Source of the DNA: Hyphomicrobiales bacterium
GTDB lineage: Bacteria > Pseudomonadota > Alphaproteobacteria > Rhizobiales > Kaistiaceae
Length of the DNA: 64,000 bases
Assembly: GCA_017305635.1 (NCBI GenBank)
Contig: JAFKKF010000016.1
Coordinates: 55,507 to 119,506 of the forward strand
Direction: 5' to 3'
Part shown: in pieces, positions 44,776 through 53,322 of the stretch
Numbering within the stretch: position 1 is the stretch's first letter
How the letters are laid out: every line of letters starts with the position of its first letter
Notes under the pieces: model-generated
The model's input: the letters and a program-made list of their open reading frames with translations, nothing else
What the model was told of the DNA's origin: nothing
Database searches by the model: none
Made by a program: the position numbers and the translations under genes

Positions 44776-46101
44776 ATGAGAAAGCTGCTTACCCTGGCGT
44801 CGGCGCTGGCGGCTGGCTTCATCGCCACCGCCTCGGCCGGCTCCGCGCAGGCTGCCAGCCTGACGCTCTGCTGGGCCGCCTGGGACCCGGCCAATGCCCT
44901 CGTCGAACTGTCCAAGGACTTCACCAAGGAGTCCGGCATCGACATGAAGTTCGAGTTCGTGCCGTGGACGAGCTATGCCGACCGCTTCCTCAACGAGCTC
45001 AATTCACACGGCAAGCTCTGCGACCTGATCATCGGCGATTCGCAGTGGATCGGCGGCTCGGCCGAGAACGGCCACTACGTGAAGCTCAACGACTTCTTCG
45101 ACAAGAACGGCATCAAGATGTCGGACTTCGTCGACGCGACCGTCGTCGGCTATTCGGAATGGCCGAAGAACACGCCCAACTACTGGTCGCTGCCGGCCTT
45201 TGGCGACGTCGTCGGCTGGACCTACCGCAAGGACTGGTTCGAGAAGCCGGAACTGCAGAAGGAATTCAAGGACAAGTACGGCTGGGACCTCGGGCCGCCG
45301 AAGACCTATGACCAGCTGAAGCAGATCGCCGAGTTCTTCCAGGGCCGCGAGATCGACGGCAAGAAGGTCTACGGCGCCTCGATCTATACCGAGCGCGGCT
45401 CGGAAGGCATCACTATGGGCGTGACCAACGTCCTCTACGACTACGGCTTCGAGTACCAGAACCCGCAGAAGCCGTATGACATGGAGGGCTTCGTCAACTC
45501 CGCCGACGCGGTGAAGGGCCTCGAGTTCTACAAGGAACTCTACAAGTGCTGCACGCCGCCCGGCGCGTCCAACGTCTACATGGGCGAATCGGCCGACGCG
45601 TTCAAATCCGGCCAGGTCGCGCTGCACATGAACTTCGCCTTCACCTGGCCCGGCCTCTACAAGGACCCGAATGTCGGCGGCGACAAGATCGGCTTCTTCC
45701 CGAACCCGGCCGGCCCGAAGGGTCACTTCGCCCAGCTCGGCGGCCAGGGCATCTCGGTGGTAGCCTATTCGGACCATCAGGATGACGCGCTGAAGTACAT
45801 CCAGTGGTTCGTGAAGCCGGAAGTGCAGGCCAAGTGGTGGCAGCTCGGCGGTTTCTCCTGCCTGAAGTCGGTGGTCGAGGACCCCAACTTCGTGAAGAGC
45901 CAGCCCTATGCGCAGACCTTCCTCGACTCGATGGCGATCGTGAAGGATTTCTGGGCCGAGCCGACCTATGCCGAGCTCCTCCAGGCCATGCAGAAGCGCG
46001 TCCACGACTACGTCGTCGCCGACCAGGGCACGGCGAAGGAAGCGCTCGACGCGCTGGTCAAGGACTGGACCGAGACCTTCAAGGACGACGGCAAGATCTG
46101 A
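44776..46101 (+). CDS. Polyol/sugar ABC transporter binding protein (extracellular family 1)
   Basis: This 441-residue product has a signal peptide (ending GSAQAAS) and the two-lobe binding fold of CUT1 importers (family 1), with the closing segment WVKPEVQAKWWQLGGFSCLKSV-like IQWFVKPEVQAKWWQLGG. Aromatic residues (WAAWDPANALVEL; YWSLPAFGDVVGWTY) are set for sugar or polyol binding. It is the first gene of a ten-kilobase operon that ends with dihydroxyacetone kinase, so a glycerol, triose or other polyol ligand is likely. A hairpin separates it from the permease genes. Confidence 0.92.
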   Translation: MRKLLTLASALAAGFIATASAGSAQAASLTLCWAAWDPANALVELSKDFTKESGIDMKFEFVPWTSYADRFLNELNSHGKLCDLIIGDSQWIGGSAENGHYVKLNDFFDKNGIKMSDFVDATVVGYSEWPKNTPNYWSLPAFGDVVGWTYRKDWFEKPELQKEFKDKYGWDLGPPKTYDQLKQIAEFFQGREIDGKKVYGASIYTERGSEGITMGVTNVLYDYGFEYQNPQKPYDMEGFVNSADAVKGLEFYKELYKCCTPPGASNVYMGESADAFKSGQVALHMNFAFTWPGLYKDPNVGGDKIGFFPNPAGPKGHFAQLGGQGISVVAYSDHQDDALKYIQWFVKPEVQAKWWQLGGFSCLKSVVEDPNFVKSQPYAQTFLDSMAIVKDFWAEPTYAELLQAMQKRVHDYVVADQGTAKEALDALVKDWTETFKDDGKI

Positions 46102-46123
46102 GCCGGACCATCCTCAATCACCG

Positions 46124-46150
46124 CTCCCTCCGGGCGCGCCCCGGAGGGAG
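46124..46150 (+). terminator. Intercistronic hairpin after the binding-protein gene
   Basis: A perfect 11-bp stem CTCCCTCCGGG/CCCGGAGGGAG with a 5-nt loop sits 22 bp after the stop and 33 bp before the next start. There is no U-run. Such hairpins usually protect the binding-protein message from 3' decay or attenuate downstream transcription, so the binding protein is made in excess. Confidence 0.72.
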
Positions 46151-46183
46151 ACCTTCCCAGGAACCCTTCCGGGACTTGATGCG

Positions 46184-47143
46184 ATGAGCGATTCCTCCGC
46201 CAGGGCAACGATCGCCGACCGCGTGGCCGCCGCCACGCCGGTGCCGGTCGCCCGGCGCATCCGCTCGCTCGGCGACCGCGCCATCGCCTGGCTGTTCATC
46301 GGCCCGACGATCCTGCTCCTCCTCGCCATCAACATCTTCCCGCTGATCTGGACCGTCTATCTCTCCTTCACGAACTACAAGGCGAACCGGTCGGCACCGA
46401 TCCGCATGGTCGGCACCGAACATTATTCCTCGATCCTCAGCGACCCCGACATCTGGTACTCGATGCAGGCGACGGCGCATTTCGTCTTCTGGACGATCGT
46501 GCTCGAGACCGTCATCGGCTTCGCGCTCGCCTGGCTCATCGACCGCAAGTTCCGCGGCCACGGCATATGGACGACCATCATCCTCCTGCCGATGATGCTG
46601 TCGCCGGCGGTGGTCGGAAATTTCTGGAAGTTCCTCTATGAGCCGCAGATCGGCCTCTTCAACTACGCCGTCTCCTTCCTCACCGGCGTCGACCGCTCCT
46701 CGTTCCAGATGCTCGGCGACGTGGCGCTGGCGCCGTGGGCGATCGTCATCGTCGACGTGTGGATGTGGACGCCCTACGTGATGCTGATCTGCCTGGCGGG
46801 CCTGCGCTCCATCCCCGACCACATCTACGAGGCGGCAGAGGTCGACCGCGCCTCGCCCTGGCGCCAGTTCTGGTCGATCACGCTGCCGATGGCGCTGCCC
46901 TTCATCATGCTCGCGGTGCTCTTCCGCGGCATCGAGAACTTCAAGATGTTCGACATGGTGAACCTCCTGACCGGCGGCGGGCCCGGCTCGACCACCGAGG
47001 TCGCCTCGATCACCCTGAAGCGCGACGCCTTCGAGAGCTGGAAGACCGGCTATTCCTCGGCCTTCGCCATCATCCTCTTCGTCGCCGTCTTCGGCCTCGC
47101 CAACATCTACGTGAAGGCGCTCAACCGGGTGAAGCAGAGATGA
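46184..47143 (+). CDS. CUT1 ABC transporter permease (MalF/UgpA type)
   Basis: This 319-residue protein has six helices. Its cytoplasmic ATPase-contact loop EAAEVDRASPWRQFWSITLP is the classical EAA motif with the conserved glycine replaced by arginine or alanine neighbours (usual form EAAxxDGA). The segment FLIGPTILLLLAIN-like IGPTILLLLAINIFPLIW is the first helix. The start ATG at 46184 is preceded by a weak site. It pairs with the MalG-type permease encoded 10 bp downstream. Confidence 0.92.
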   Translation: MSDSSARATIADRVAAATPVPVARRIRSLGDRAIAWLFIGPTILLLLAINIFPLIWTVYLSFTNYKANRSAPIRMVGTEHYSSILSDPDIWYSMQATAHFVFWTIVLETVIGFALAWLIDRKFRGHGIWTTIILLPMMLSPAVVGNFWKFLYEPQIGLFNYAVSFLTGVDRSSFQMLGDVALAPWAIVIVDVWMWTPYVMLICLAGLRSIPDHIYEAAEVDRASPWRQFWSITLPMALPFIMLAVLFRGIENFKMFDMVNLLTGGGPGSTTEVASITLKRDAFESWKTGYSSAFAIILFVAVFGLANIYVKALNRVKQR

Positions 47144-47153
47144 GCGCATAGTC

Positions 47154-48113
47154 ATGAGTGCAACCGGCATCACCACCGCGCATTCCGTCGTCGCGCCGAC
47201 CGGCCGCACGCGCGCCATCGCCGGCGCCATCGTCATCGTCTATGCGCTGATCACCATGATCCCGCTCCTGTGGATCGTGGTCACCAGCTTCAAGACGCCG
47301 GACGATTCGATCGCCTATCCGCCGAAGCTGCTCTTCACGCCGTCGATCGAGGGCTACTGCAACCTCTTCAACACGCGCACGCGCCAGACGCCGGAATACA
47401 TTGCCGCCCTGCCGCCGGCCACGGGCCAGTGCGACCAGCTCGTCCGCTCGCGCAACATGGTGATCGCCGGGCCGTCCAACGTCATCCCGCGCTTCACCAA
47501 CTCGATCATCATCGCCTTCGGCTCGACATTCCTCGCCGTCGCGCTCGGCACGCTCACCGCCTACGGCTTCTCGCGCTTCCGCGTGCCTTTCGCCAACGAC
47601 CTCCTCTTCTTCATCCTCTCGACGCGCTTCATGCCGCCGATCGCGGTCGCGATCCCGATCTACCTCATGTACCGGGCGATCGGGCTGACCGATACGAAGA
47701 TCGGCATGATCCTCCTCTACACGGCGGTGAACGTCTCGCTGGCGGTGTGGCTCCTCAAGGGCTTCATCGACGAGATCCCGCGCGAATACGAGGAGGCGGC
47801 GATGATCGACGGCTATTCGCGGCTGCAGGCCTTCCGCAAGGTCGTCCTGCCGCAGGCAGCGACCGGCATCGCCGCGACCGCGATCTTCTGCCTGATCTTC
47901 GCCTGGAACGAATATGCCTTCGCGGTGCTGCTCACGTCCGGCGAGGCGCAGACCATGCCGCCGTTCATCCCGTTCATCATCGGCGAGGGCGGGCAGGACT
48001 GGCCGGCCGTCGCCGCCGCCACCGCGCTTTTCCTCATCCCGATCCTCGTCTTCACGATCCTGCTCAGGAAGCACCTCCTGCGCGGCATCACCTTCGGGGC
48101 GGTGCGCAAATGA
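47154..48113 (+). CDS. CUT1 ABC transporter permease (MalG/UgpE type)
   Basis: This 319-residue protein has six helices and a normal EAA loop (EYEEAAMIDGYSRLQAFRKV). A loop of about 50 residues between the first and second helices contains two cysteines (YCNLFN, QCDQLV), longer than in MalG. The C-terminus has no long extension. It overlaps the next small membrane-protein gene by 4 bp, which indicates translational coupling. Confidence 0.92.
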   Translation: MSATGITTAHSVVAPTGRTRAIAGAIVIVYALITMIPLLWIVVTSFKTPDDSIAYPPKLLFTPSIEGYCNLFNTRTRQTPEYIAALPPATGQCDQLVRSRNMVIAGPSNVIPRFTNSIIIAFGSTFLAVALGTLTAYGFSRFRVPFANDLLFFILSTRFMPPIAVAIPIYLMYRAIGLTDTKIGMILLYTAVNVSLAVWLLKGFIDEIPREYEEAAMIDGYSRLQAFRKVVLPQAATGIAATAIFCLIFAWNEYAFAVLLTSGEAQTMPPFIPFIIGEGGQDWPAVAAATALFLIPILVFTILLRKHLLRGITFGAVRK

Positions 48114-48331
48114 GCATGCCCGAAGTCACCGCGCCGGCGCCGAAGCAGAGCCTGGCGACGCAGCTCCTGCGCTTCCGCCGGGGCCCGTGGGAATGGCTCG
48201 CCACCATCGTCATCGCGCTCGGCGTCATCATGCTGATGCAACCCTTCTCGCTCTTCCTCTACGGCTGGTCCTTCGCAACCATCATCGTCGGCACGGTGAT
48301 GTTCACCATCGTCAGCCACTTCCCGGAATAG
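48110..48331 (+). CDS. 73-residue small membrane protein within the polyol ABC operon
   Basis: This short product begins with a soluble stretch (MSMPEVTAPAPKQSLATQ), then a basic patch (RFRRGPWEW), then two hydrophobic helices (LATIVIALGVIMLM and YGWSFATIIVGTVMFTIV). I recognise no family. It overlaps the MalG-type permease stop by 4 bp and is 4 bp before the first ATPase gene, so it is a genuine coupled gene. Rhizobial glycerol transporter operons (glpSTPQUV) carry a small membrane protein (GlpU) in a similar position, so it may be a transporter subunit. Confidence 0.78.
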   Translation: MSMPEVTAPAPKQSLATQLLRFRRGPWEWLATIVIALGVIMLMQPFSLFLYGWSFATIIVGTVMFTIVSHFPE

Positions 48332-48335
48332 GACG

Positions 48336-49433
48336 ATGGCCGAGATCCGCGTCGAGAACCTGCACAAGGCCTTTGGCGAGTTCGTCGCCGTGCGTGATTC
48401 GACCTTCACGGTGGCGGACGGCGAGTTCTTCGTCATGCTCGGTCCGTCGGGCTGCGGCAAGACGACGACGCTGCGCATGGTCGCCGGGCTCGAGCTGCCC
48501 ACCTCCGGTCGCATCCTCCTTGGCGGCGGCGACGTGACCTTCAACCGGGCCGCGGCGCGCGACATCGCCTTCGTCTTCCAGCTCTTCGCGCTCTATCCGC
48601 ACATGAACGTGCGCCAGAACATCGGCTTCCCGCTGAAATGCGCCGGCATGAGCCGCTCCGAGATCCGCGCCCGCGTCGAGGAGACCGCGCGCTTCCTCAG
48701 GATCGACCATCTCCTCGACCAGCCGGTCTCGCGGCTTGCCGGCGGCGACCGCCAGCGCGTCGCACTCGGCCGCGCCATCGTTCGCCGGCCCATGGCCTTC
48801 CTCATGGACGAGCCGCTGGGAACGCTCGACACGGAGTTCCGCGACCTGATGGTGCGCGAGCTCCGCGAATTGCACCTCCGCATCAAGGCGACGACCGTCT
48901 ACGTCACCCACGACCAGCTCGAAGCCATGGCCATGGCCGACAAGATCGCCGTGATGAGCCGCGGGATCATCGAGCAGTTCGGCACGCCGCAGGAGATCTA
49001 CGACCGCCCGGCCTCGATGTTCGTGGCCGATTTCATCGGCTCGCCGCCGATGAACTTTCTTGCCTTCCGCGGCGGGCTGCGGAAAGGCGCCGCGTCCGTT
49101 CGCGTCAACGGCGCCGACATCGCCCTGCCGGAAATCCGCGAGGATCGCGCCGATGGCGAGCTTGCCCTCGGCGTGCGGCCCGAGTACATCCGCTTCGACG
49201 ACGCCTCCCGGCTCCGCGGCGCCGTCTTCGGCGCCGAATATCTCGGCACCACCCAGATCGTCACCGTCGACACGGCCCATGGCCAGGTGAAGGCGCGGCT
49301 TCCCGCCGACATCGCCGTCAATCCGGGCGAGAATGTCGGCCTCGCCTTCCGTGGCGAGAAGCTGTCGCTCTTCGACAAGTCTTCCGGCCGCGCCATCCAC
49401 ACCGCCCTCATCGACGGAGCCCGTCATGGCTGA
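48336..49433 (+). CDS. ABC transporter ATPase with TOBE domain, variant signature motif
   Basis: This 365-residue MalK-family ATPase has Walker A (GPSGCGKTTTLRMV), Q-loop (AFVFQLFALYPH), Walker B (AFLMDEPLGTLD) and switch His (YVTHDQLEAM) intact. Its signature is RLAGGDRQRVALGRA instead of LSGGQ, and the D-loop reads GTLD rather than SNLD. It is one of two ATPases in the same operon, like GlpS and GlpT of rhizobial glycerol import, so a heterodimer with one degenerate ATP site is plausible. It overlaps the second ATPase gene by 8 bp. Confidence 0.9.
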   Translation: MAEIRVENLHKAFGEFVAVRDSTFTVADGEFFVMLGPSGCGKTTTLRMVAGLELPTSGRILLGGGDVTFNRAAARDIAFVFQLFALYPHMNVRQNIGFPLKCAGMSRSEIRARVEETARFLRIDHLLDQPVSRLAGGDRQRVALGRAIVRRPMAFLMDEPLGTLDTEFRDLMVRELRELHLRIKATTVYVTHDQLEAMAMADKIAVMSRGIIEQFGTPQEIYDRPASMFVADFIGSPPMNFLAFRGGLRKGAASVRVNGADIALPEIREDRADGELALGVRPEYIRFDDASRLRGAVFGAEYLGTTQIVTVDTAHGQVKARLPADIAVNPGENVGLAFRGEKLSLFDKSSGRAIHTALIDGARHG

Positions 49434-50439
49434 CGTGATCCTGAGCGGCGTCGACAAGAGCTTCGGCCCGGTCAGGGCGGTGAGCGACATGAGCCTGGCC
49501 ATCGCCGATGGCGAGTTCCTCGTCCTGCTCGGGCCGACCGGCGCCGGCAAGACGACGACGCTCCGCCTCGTCGCCGGCCTCGAGCCGCCGGATGCCGGCT
49601 CGATCGCCATAGGCGGCCGCGACGTGACCCGGATCGCGCCGGCCGAGCGCGACGTCACCTTCGTCTTCCAGCAATATTCGCTCTATCCGCACCTCTCGGT
49701 CTACGAGAACCTCGCCTTCCCGCTGCGCTCGCCGACGCGGCGCATGCCGGAGGCCGAGATCCGCAAGCGCGTCGAGGAGATCGCGGCGATGCTGCGCATC
49801 TCGCAGAAGCTCGACAACCGCGCGACCAGGCTGTCCGGCGGCGAGATGCAGCGCGTCGCCATCGGGCGCGCCCTCGTGCGGCGCCCGGCCATCTACCTGA
49901 TGGACGAGCCGCTCTCCTCGCTCGACGCGAAGCTGCGCGCGGACCTGAGGCTCGAACTGAAGCGCATCCAGCAGGACCTCGGCGCGACGGTCCTCTACGT
50001 GACCCACGACCAGACCGAGGCCATGACCATGGCCAATCGCATCGGGGTCATCTCCGCCGGCAGGCTCATCCAGGTCGGCAGCCCGCGCGAGATCTACACC
50101 GATCCGCGGAACGTCTATGTCGCGACCCGCCTCGGCCAGCCGGCGATCAACCTCATCCCGGCGGGGCTGATCCCGGCCGGGAGCCTGCCCTCCGGCGCCA
50201 CCACCATCGGCGCGCGCACCGAGCATCTCCGCATCGCCAGGGCGACGAACGGCGCGGCGACGGCGAAGGTCGACTGGATCGAGCATCTCGGCGACCAGAA
50301 CCACCTGCATCTGACGGTCGGCAACCACAAGCTGGTCACGCTCGCCGATCCGTCGAGCGACCTTGCCGGCGGCGACGCGGTCTCGCTCGCCTTCGTCAAC
50401 CCGCTCTTCTTCGACACGGCCGGCGACAGGGTGCGGTAA
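49426..50439 (+). CDS. ABC transporter ATPase with TOBE domain, canonical partner
   Basis: This 337-residue MalK-family ATPase has Walker A (GPTGAGKTTTLRLV), Q-loop (VTFVFQQYSLYPHL), canonical signature ([15 protein letters not shown]), Walker B (IYLMDEPLSSLD) and switch His (YVTHDQTEAMTMA). Its C-terminal TOBE region is present. Unlike the preceding ATPase, its signature and D-loop (SSLD) are normal, so the pair is asymmetric. The start lies 8 bp inside the previous gene, and its stop overlaps the dhaL start by one base. Confidence 0.93.
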   Translation: MADVILSGVDKSFGPVRAVSDMSLAIADGEFLVLLGPTGAGKTTTLRLVAGLEPPDAGSIAIGGRDVTRIAPAERDVTFVFQQYSLYPHLSVYENLAFPLRSPTRRMPEAEIRKRVEEIAAMLRISQKLDNRATRLSGGEMQRVAIGRALVRRPAIYLMDEPLSSLDAKLRADLRLELKRIQQDLGATVLYVTHDQTEAMTMANRIGVISAGRLIQVGSPREIYTDPRNVYVATRLGQPAINLIPAGLIPAGSLPSGATTIGARTEHLRIARATNGAATAKVDWIEHLGDQNHLHLTVGNHKLVTLADPSSDLAGGDAVSLAFVNPLFFDTAGDRVR

Positions 50440-51032
50440 TGGTGGACACGGCAAGGCAGAAGGCGCTGATCGAGGCGGTGGCGCAGGCGGTGATCGCCCA
50501 TGCCGGGGAGCTCACGGCCCTCGACCAGGCGATCGGCGACGGCGACCACGGGATCAACATGAAGCGCGGCTTCGAGGCGGTGCTCGCCGACGTCGACGCC
50601 CATGCCGCCAAGCCCCTGCCCGAGGCGCTGAAGGCGATCGGCATGGCCCTCGTGATGAAGGTCGGCGGCGCCTCCGGCCCGCTCTACGGCACGCTCGCCA
50701 TGACCCTCGGCAAGGAACTGCCGGCCGAGCCGAGCCGCGACGACCTGGTGCGGGCGCTCGGCGCGGCGATCGAGGCGGTGAAGGCCCGCGGCAAGTCGGA
50801 TATCGGCCAGAAGACCATGCTCGACGTGCTGGTCCCCGTCCGCGACGCGCTTGCCGATGGCGGCGACGTGGCGGGGGCAGCCGCGAAGGCAGCGGAGGCA
50901 ACGGTCCCCATGAAGGCGGTGCGCGGACGTGCCTCCTTCCTCGGTGACCGCTCCATTGGCCACATGGATCCCGGCGCGCGGTCGAGCGCGCTGATCGTCG
51001 CGGCGGTCGCGGAAGCCCTTGGAGAAGCCTAG
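50439..51032 (+). CDS. dhaL: Dihydroxyacetone kinase ADP-binding subunit DhaL
   Basis: This 197-residue all-helical nucleotide-binding subunit has the Mg/ADP-binding motifs LDQAIGDGDHGINMKRGF (Asp-rich) and KVGGASGPLYGTLAM, plus the C-terminal SIGHMDPGARSSALI. In PTS-type Dha kinases, DhaL keeps ADP as a bound cofactor that is rephosphorylated by DhaM, and it passes phosphate to Dha held by DhaK. It directly follows the ABC ATPase (one-base overlap) and directly precedes dhaM. Confidence 0.95.
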   Translation: MVDTARQKALIEAVAQAVIAHAGELTALDQAIGDGDHGINMKRGFEAVLADVDAHAAKPLPEALKAIGMALVMKVGGASGPLYGTLAMTLGKELPAEPSRDDLVRALGAAIEAVKARGKSDIGQKTMLDVLVPVRDALADGGDVAGAAAKAAEATVPMKAVRGRASFLGDRSIGHMDPGARSSALIVAAVAEALGEA

Positions 51033-51425
51033 ATGAGCGACAATGTCGGCATCGTCATCGTCTCGCACTCGGCCGACGTCGCGCGCGGCACCGCCGACAT
51101 GGTGCGCCAGATGGTCGGCGACGAGGTGCCGCTCGCCTGGTGCGGCGGCGATCCGGGCGGCGGCCTCGGCACCAATGTCGAATCGATCCTGAAGGCCATC
51201 GATTCGGCCTGGTCGGAAAGGGGCGTCGCCATCCTCGTCGACCTCGGCGGGGCCGAAACCAACAGCGAAATGGCCATCGAGATGCAGCCTGCGGAACGGC
51301 AGGGCCGGATCGTGGTATGCAACGCGCCGATCGTGGAAGGCGCGGTCATGGCCGCGACCGAGGCCTCCGGCGGCGCCACGCTCGATCAAGTGAAGCGCAC
51401 GGCGGAAGAACTCTCGCCGGGCTGA
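51033..51425 (+). CDS. dhaM: PTS-dependent dihydroxyacetone kinase phosphotransferase subunit DhaM
   Basis: This 130-residue EIIA-mannose-fold protein carries the phosphohistidine in IVIVSHSADVARGTADM (His12), as in E. coli DhaM (His9). It phosphorylates ADP on DhaL using phosphate from HPr. In E. coli, DhaM is fused to HPr-like and EI-like domains; here only the EIIA domain is present and the other two are separate genes next to it. It starts at the base after the dhaL stop. Confidence 0.94.
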   Translation: MSDNVGIVIVSHSADVARGTADMVRQMVGDEVPLAWCGGDPGGGLGTNVESILKAIDSAWSERGVAILVDLGGAETNSEMAIEMQPAERQGRIVVCNAPIVEGAVMAATEASGGATLDQVKRTAEELSPG

Positions 51426-51436
51426 TGGGGATTTGA

Positions 51437-51739
51437 ATGTCGAACGAAGCTGCCGGACAAGTTCTGCTCACCCACGCCGTGGGCCTGCACGCGCGGCCAT
51501 CGGTGAAGCTGACCAAGCTCGCCAAGACATTCCACTCTTCCATCCGTCTCGCTGCCAACCCGGAAGGGCCGTGGATCGACGCCAAATCGATCGTGAAGGT
51601 CATGGGCGCCAAGCTCCCGCAGGGCAGCCGGCTCCATTTCCACGCCGAGGGAGCGGATGCACCGGAGGCGGTGGCCGCGCTCATCGGTCTCGTGAACCGC
51701 GACTTCGACGAGGCGCCCGCGGATGCCGCGAACGGTTGA
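51437..51739 (+). CDS. HPr-family phosphocarrier protein
   Basis: This 100-residue HPr has the active His in THAVGLHARPSVKLTK (His18) and a Ser in the usual regulatory position (DAKSIVKVMGAKL). It accepts phosphate from Enzyme I and delivers it to DhaM. The C-terminus is slightly extended (DFDEAPADAANG). It overlaps the Enzyme I gene by 17 bp, evidence of coupled synthesis. No sugar-specific EIIBC is encoded in the window, so its role is in the Dha relay. Confidence 0.95.
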   Translation: MSNEAAGQVLLTHAVGLHARPSVKLTKLAKTFHSSIRLAANPEGPWIDAKSIVKVMGAKLPQGSRLHFHAEGADAPEAVAALIGLVNRDFDEAPADAANG

Positions 51740-53318
51740 GATCCGCGGGCGGAGCGCGGCGCCGGGGCTCGCCGCCGGACCGGTCTTCACGATCGGCATG
51801 CCGGCCGGCGGGGCGACCCGCGATCCGGCCGGCCTGACCGGCGACGACCTCTCCGCCGCCATCGCGGCAGCGGCCGCCGAGCTGGCAATGCTCGCCGAGC
51901 GCGTCGAGGGCGAGGGCGCCGACATCCTCTCCTTCCAGGTCGCGCTCCTCGAGGATTCGGCGCTGACCGATCCGGCGCGGGAGCGGATCGCCGCCGGCGA
52001 AGACGCGGTCTCGGCCTGGCGCGCGACCCTCGACGGCGAGATCGACGGCTATCGGAACAGCGACAACGACTATTTCCGGGCGCGCGCCGGCGACCTCGCC
52101 GACCTGCGGGATCGCGTCCTCGGCCACCTCCTCGGCGTCCCGGCCGCCGCCGTGCCGGCGGGAGCGGTCCTGGTCGGCGAGGACATCACGCCAAGCCGCT
52201 TCCTCGCCATGGACTGGACGAAGGGCGGCGGCATCGCGCTTTCGGCCGGCAGCCCGACCAGCCACGTCGCCATCCTCGCGCGCTCGCGCGGCGTGCCCAT
52301 GCTGATCGGCCTCGGCCCGCTCGATGCGGCCGGCCACCGGACGGCGATAGTGGACGGCGAGGCGGCACGGCTGATACTGAGCCCCGACGCGGCGGCCTGG
52401 GCAGCGCTCGAGGCGGGACGCGCGGCCCGCGACGAGCGGGCGCGGGAGGAGAGCGAGGTCCTCCATCGGCCGGCGCTGACCGCCGATGGCGTGCCGGTCG
52501 GGGTATTCATCAACGTCGCCGATCCGGACGAGCTCGCCGGCATCGATCCGGCGACCTGCGACGGCATTGGCCTGGTCAGGACCGAGTTCTTCTTCCACGG
52601 CCGGGGCGGATCGCCTTCGGAAGAGGAGCAGCTCGCCGCCTATCGCCGCATCGTCGCCTGGGCGGCCGGACGGCCGGTCACCTTCCGCACCCTCGATGCC
52701 GGCGGCGACAAGCCGATCGCCGGCCTCACCATCGAGGGCGAATCCAACCCGTTCCTCGGCACGCGCGGCATCCGGCTCTCGCTGGCGCGGCCGGACGTCT
52801 TCCGGCTGCAGCTGCGGGCACTCGCCCGCGTCGCGGCGGAGGGCAACGTCAAGGTCATGCTCCCCATGGTGACCATCCCCGAGGAGATCGATGCCGCAGC
52901 CGCCCTTCTCGACGAGGCCCTCGCCGAGCTGGGTCGCGAGGGCGTGCCGGCACGGCGGCCCTCGCTCGGCATCATGGTCGAGGTGCCGGCGGTGGCGGTC
53001 GAACCCGAGCTCTTCGCGCGCGCCGCCTTCTTCTCCATCGGCAGCAACGACCTCACGCAATACGTCACCGCCGCCGCCCGCGACATCAGCGCGGTCGCGC
53101 CGCTCTGCGATCCCGCCCACCCGGCGGTGATCGGCCTGATCCGCCGCGTGGCGCGCACAGGCGCCGAGATCGGCCGCGACGTCAGCCTCTGCGGCGACAT
53201 GGGCGGCGACCCGGCCCACATCCCGGCGCTCGTCCGCGCCGGGCTGCGCTCCGTCTCGGTGGCGCCGCCCTTCGTCGGCCGCACCAAGCTCGCCATCGCC
53301 GCGGCGCGGACCGCCTGA
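51723..53318 (+). CDS. ptsI: PTS Enzyme I (phosphoenolpyruvate-protein phosphotransferase)
   Basis: This 531-residue protein begins GRSAAPGLAAGPVF and has the phosphohistidine block SAGSPTSHVAILARSRGVPM, followed by a PEP-binding barrel with the blocks GLVRTEFFFHGRGG, TFRTLDAGGDKPI, NPFLGTRGIRLSL and SIGSNDLTQYVTAAARD. The conserved Cys in LCGDMGGDP is present. It is about 40 residues shorter than E. coli EI (575), consistent with a short helical insert, but no key motif is missing. It draws phosphate from PEP for HPr and DhaM. Confidence 0.94.
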   Translation: MPRTVEIRGRSAAPGLAAGPVFTIGMPAGGATRDPAGLTGDDLSAAIAAAAAELAMLAERVEGEGADILSFQVALLEDSALTDPARERIAAGEDAVSAWRATLDGEIDGYRNSDNDYFRARAGDLADLRDRVLGHLLGVPAAAVPAGAVLVGEDITPSRFLAMDWTKGGGIALSAGSPTSHVAILARSRGVPMLIGLGPLDAAGHRTAIVDGEAARLILSPDAAAWAALEAGRAARDERAREESEVLHRPALTADGVPVGVFINVADPDELAGIDPATCDGIGLVRTEFFFHGRGGSPSEEEQLAAYRRIVAWAAGRPVTFRTLDAGGDKPIAGLTIEGESNPFLGTRGIRLSLARPDVFRLQLRALARVAAEGNVKVMLPMVTIPEEIDAAAALLDEALAELGREGVPARRPSLGIMVEVPAVAVEPELFARAAFFSIGSNDLTQYVTAAARDISAVAPLCDPAHPAVIGLIRRVARTGAEIGRDVSLCGDMGGDPAHIPALVRAGLRSVSVAPPFVGRTKLAIAAARTA

Positions 53319-53322
53319 CGCC

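Noticed and set aside
44604..44945. Minus-strand frame over the operator cluster and the binding-protein start
   Set aside because: It is antisense to a signal peptide coding region and to the regulatory sites, with shadow composition.
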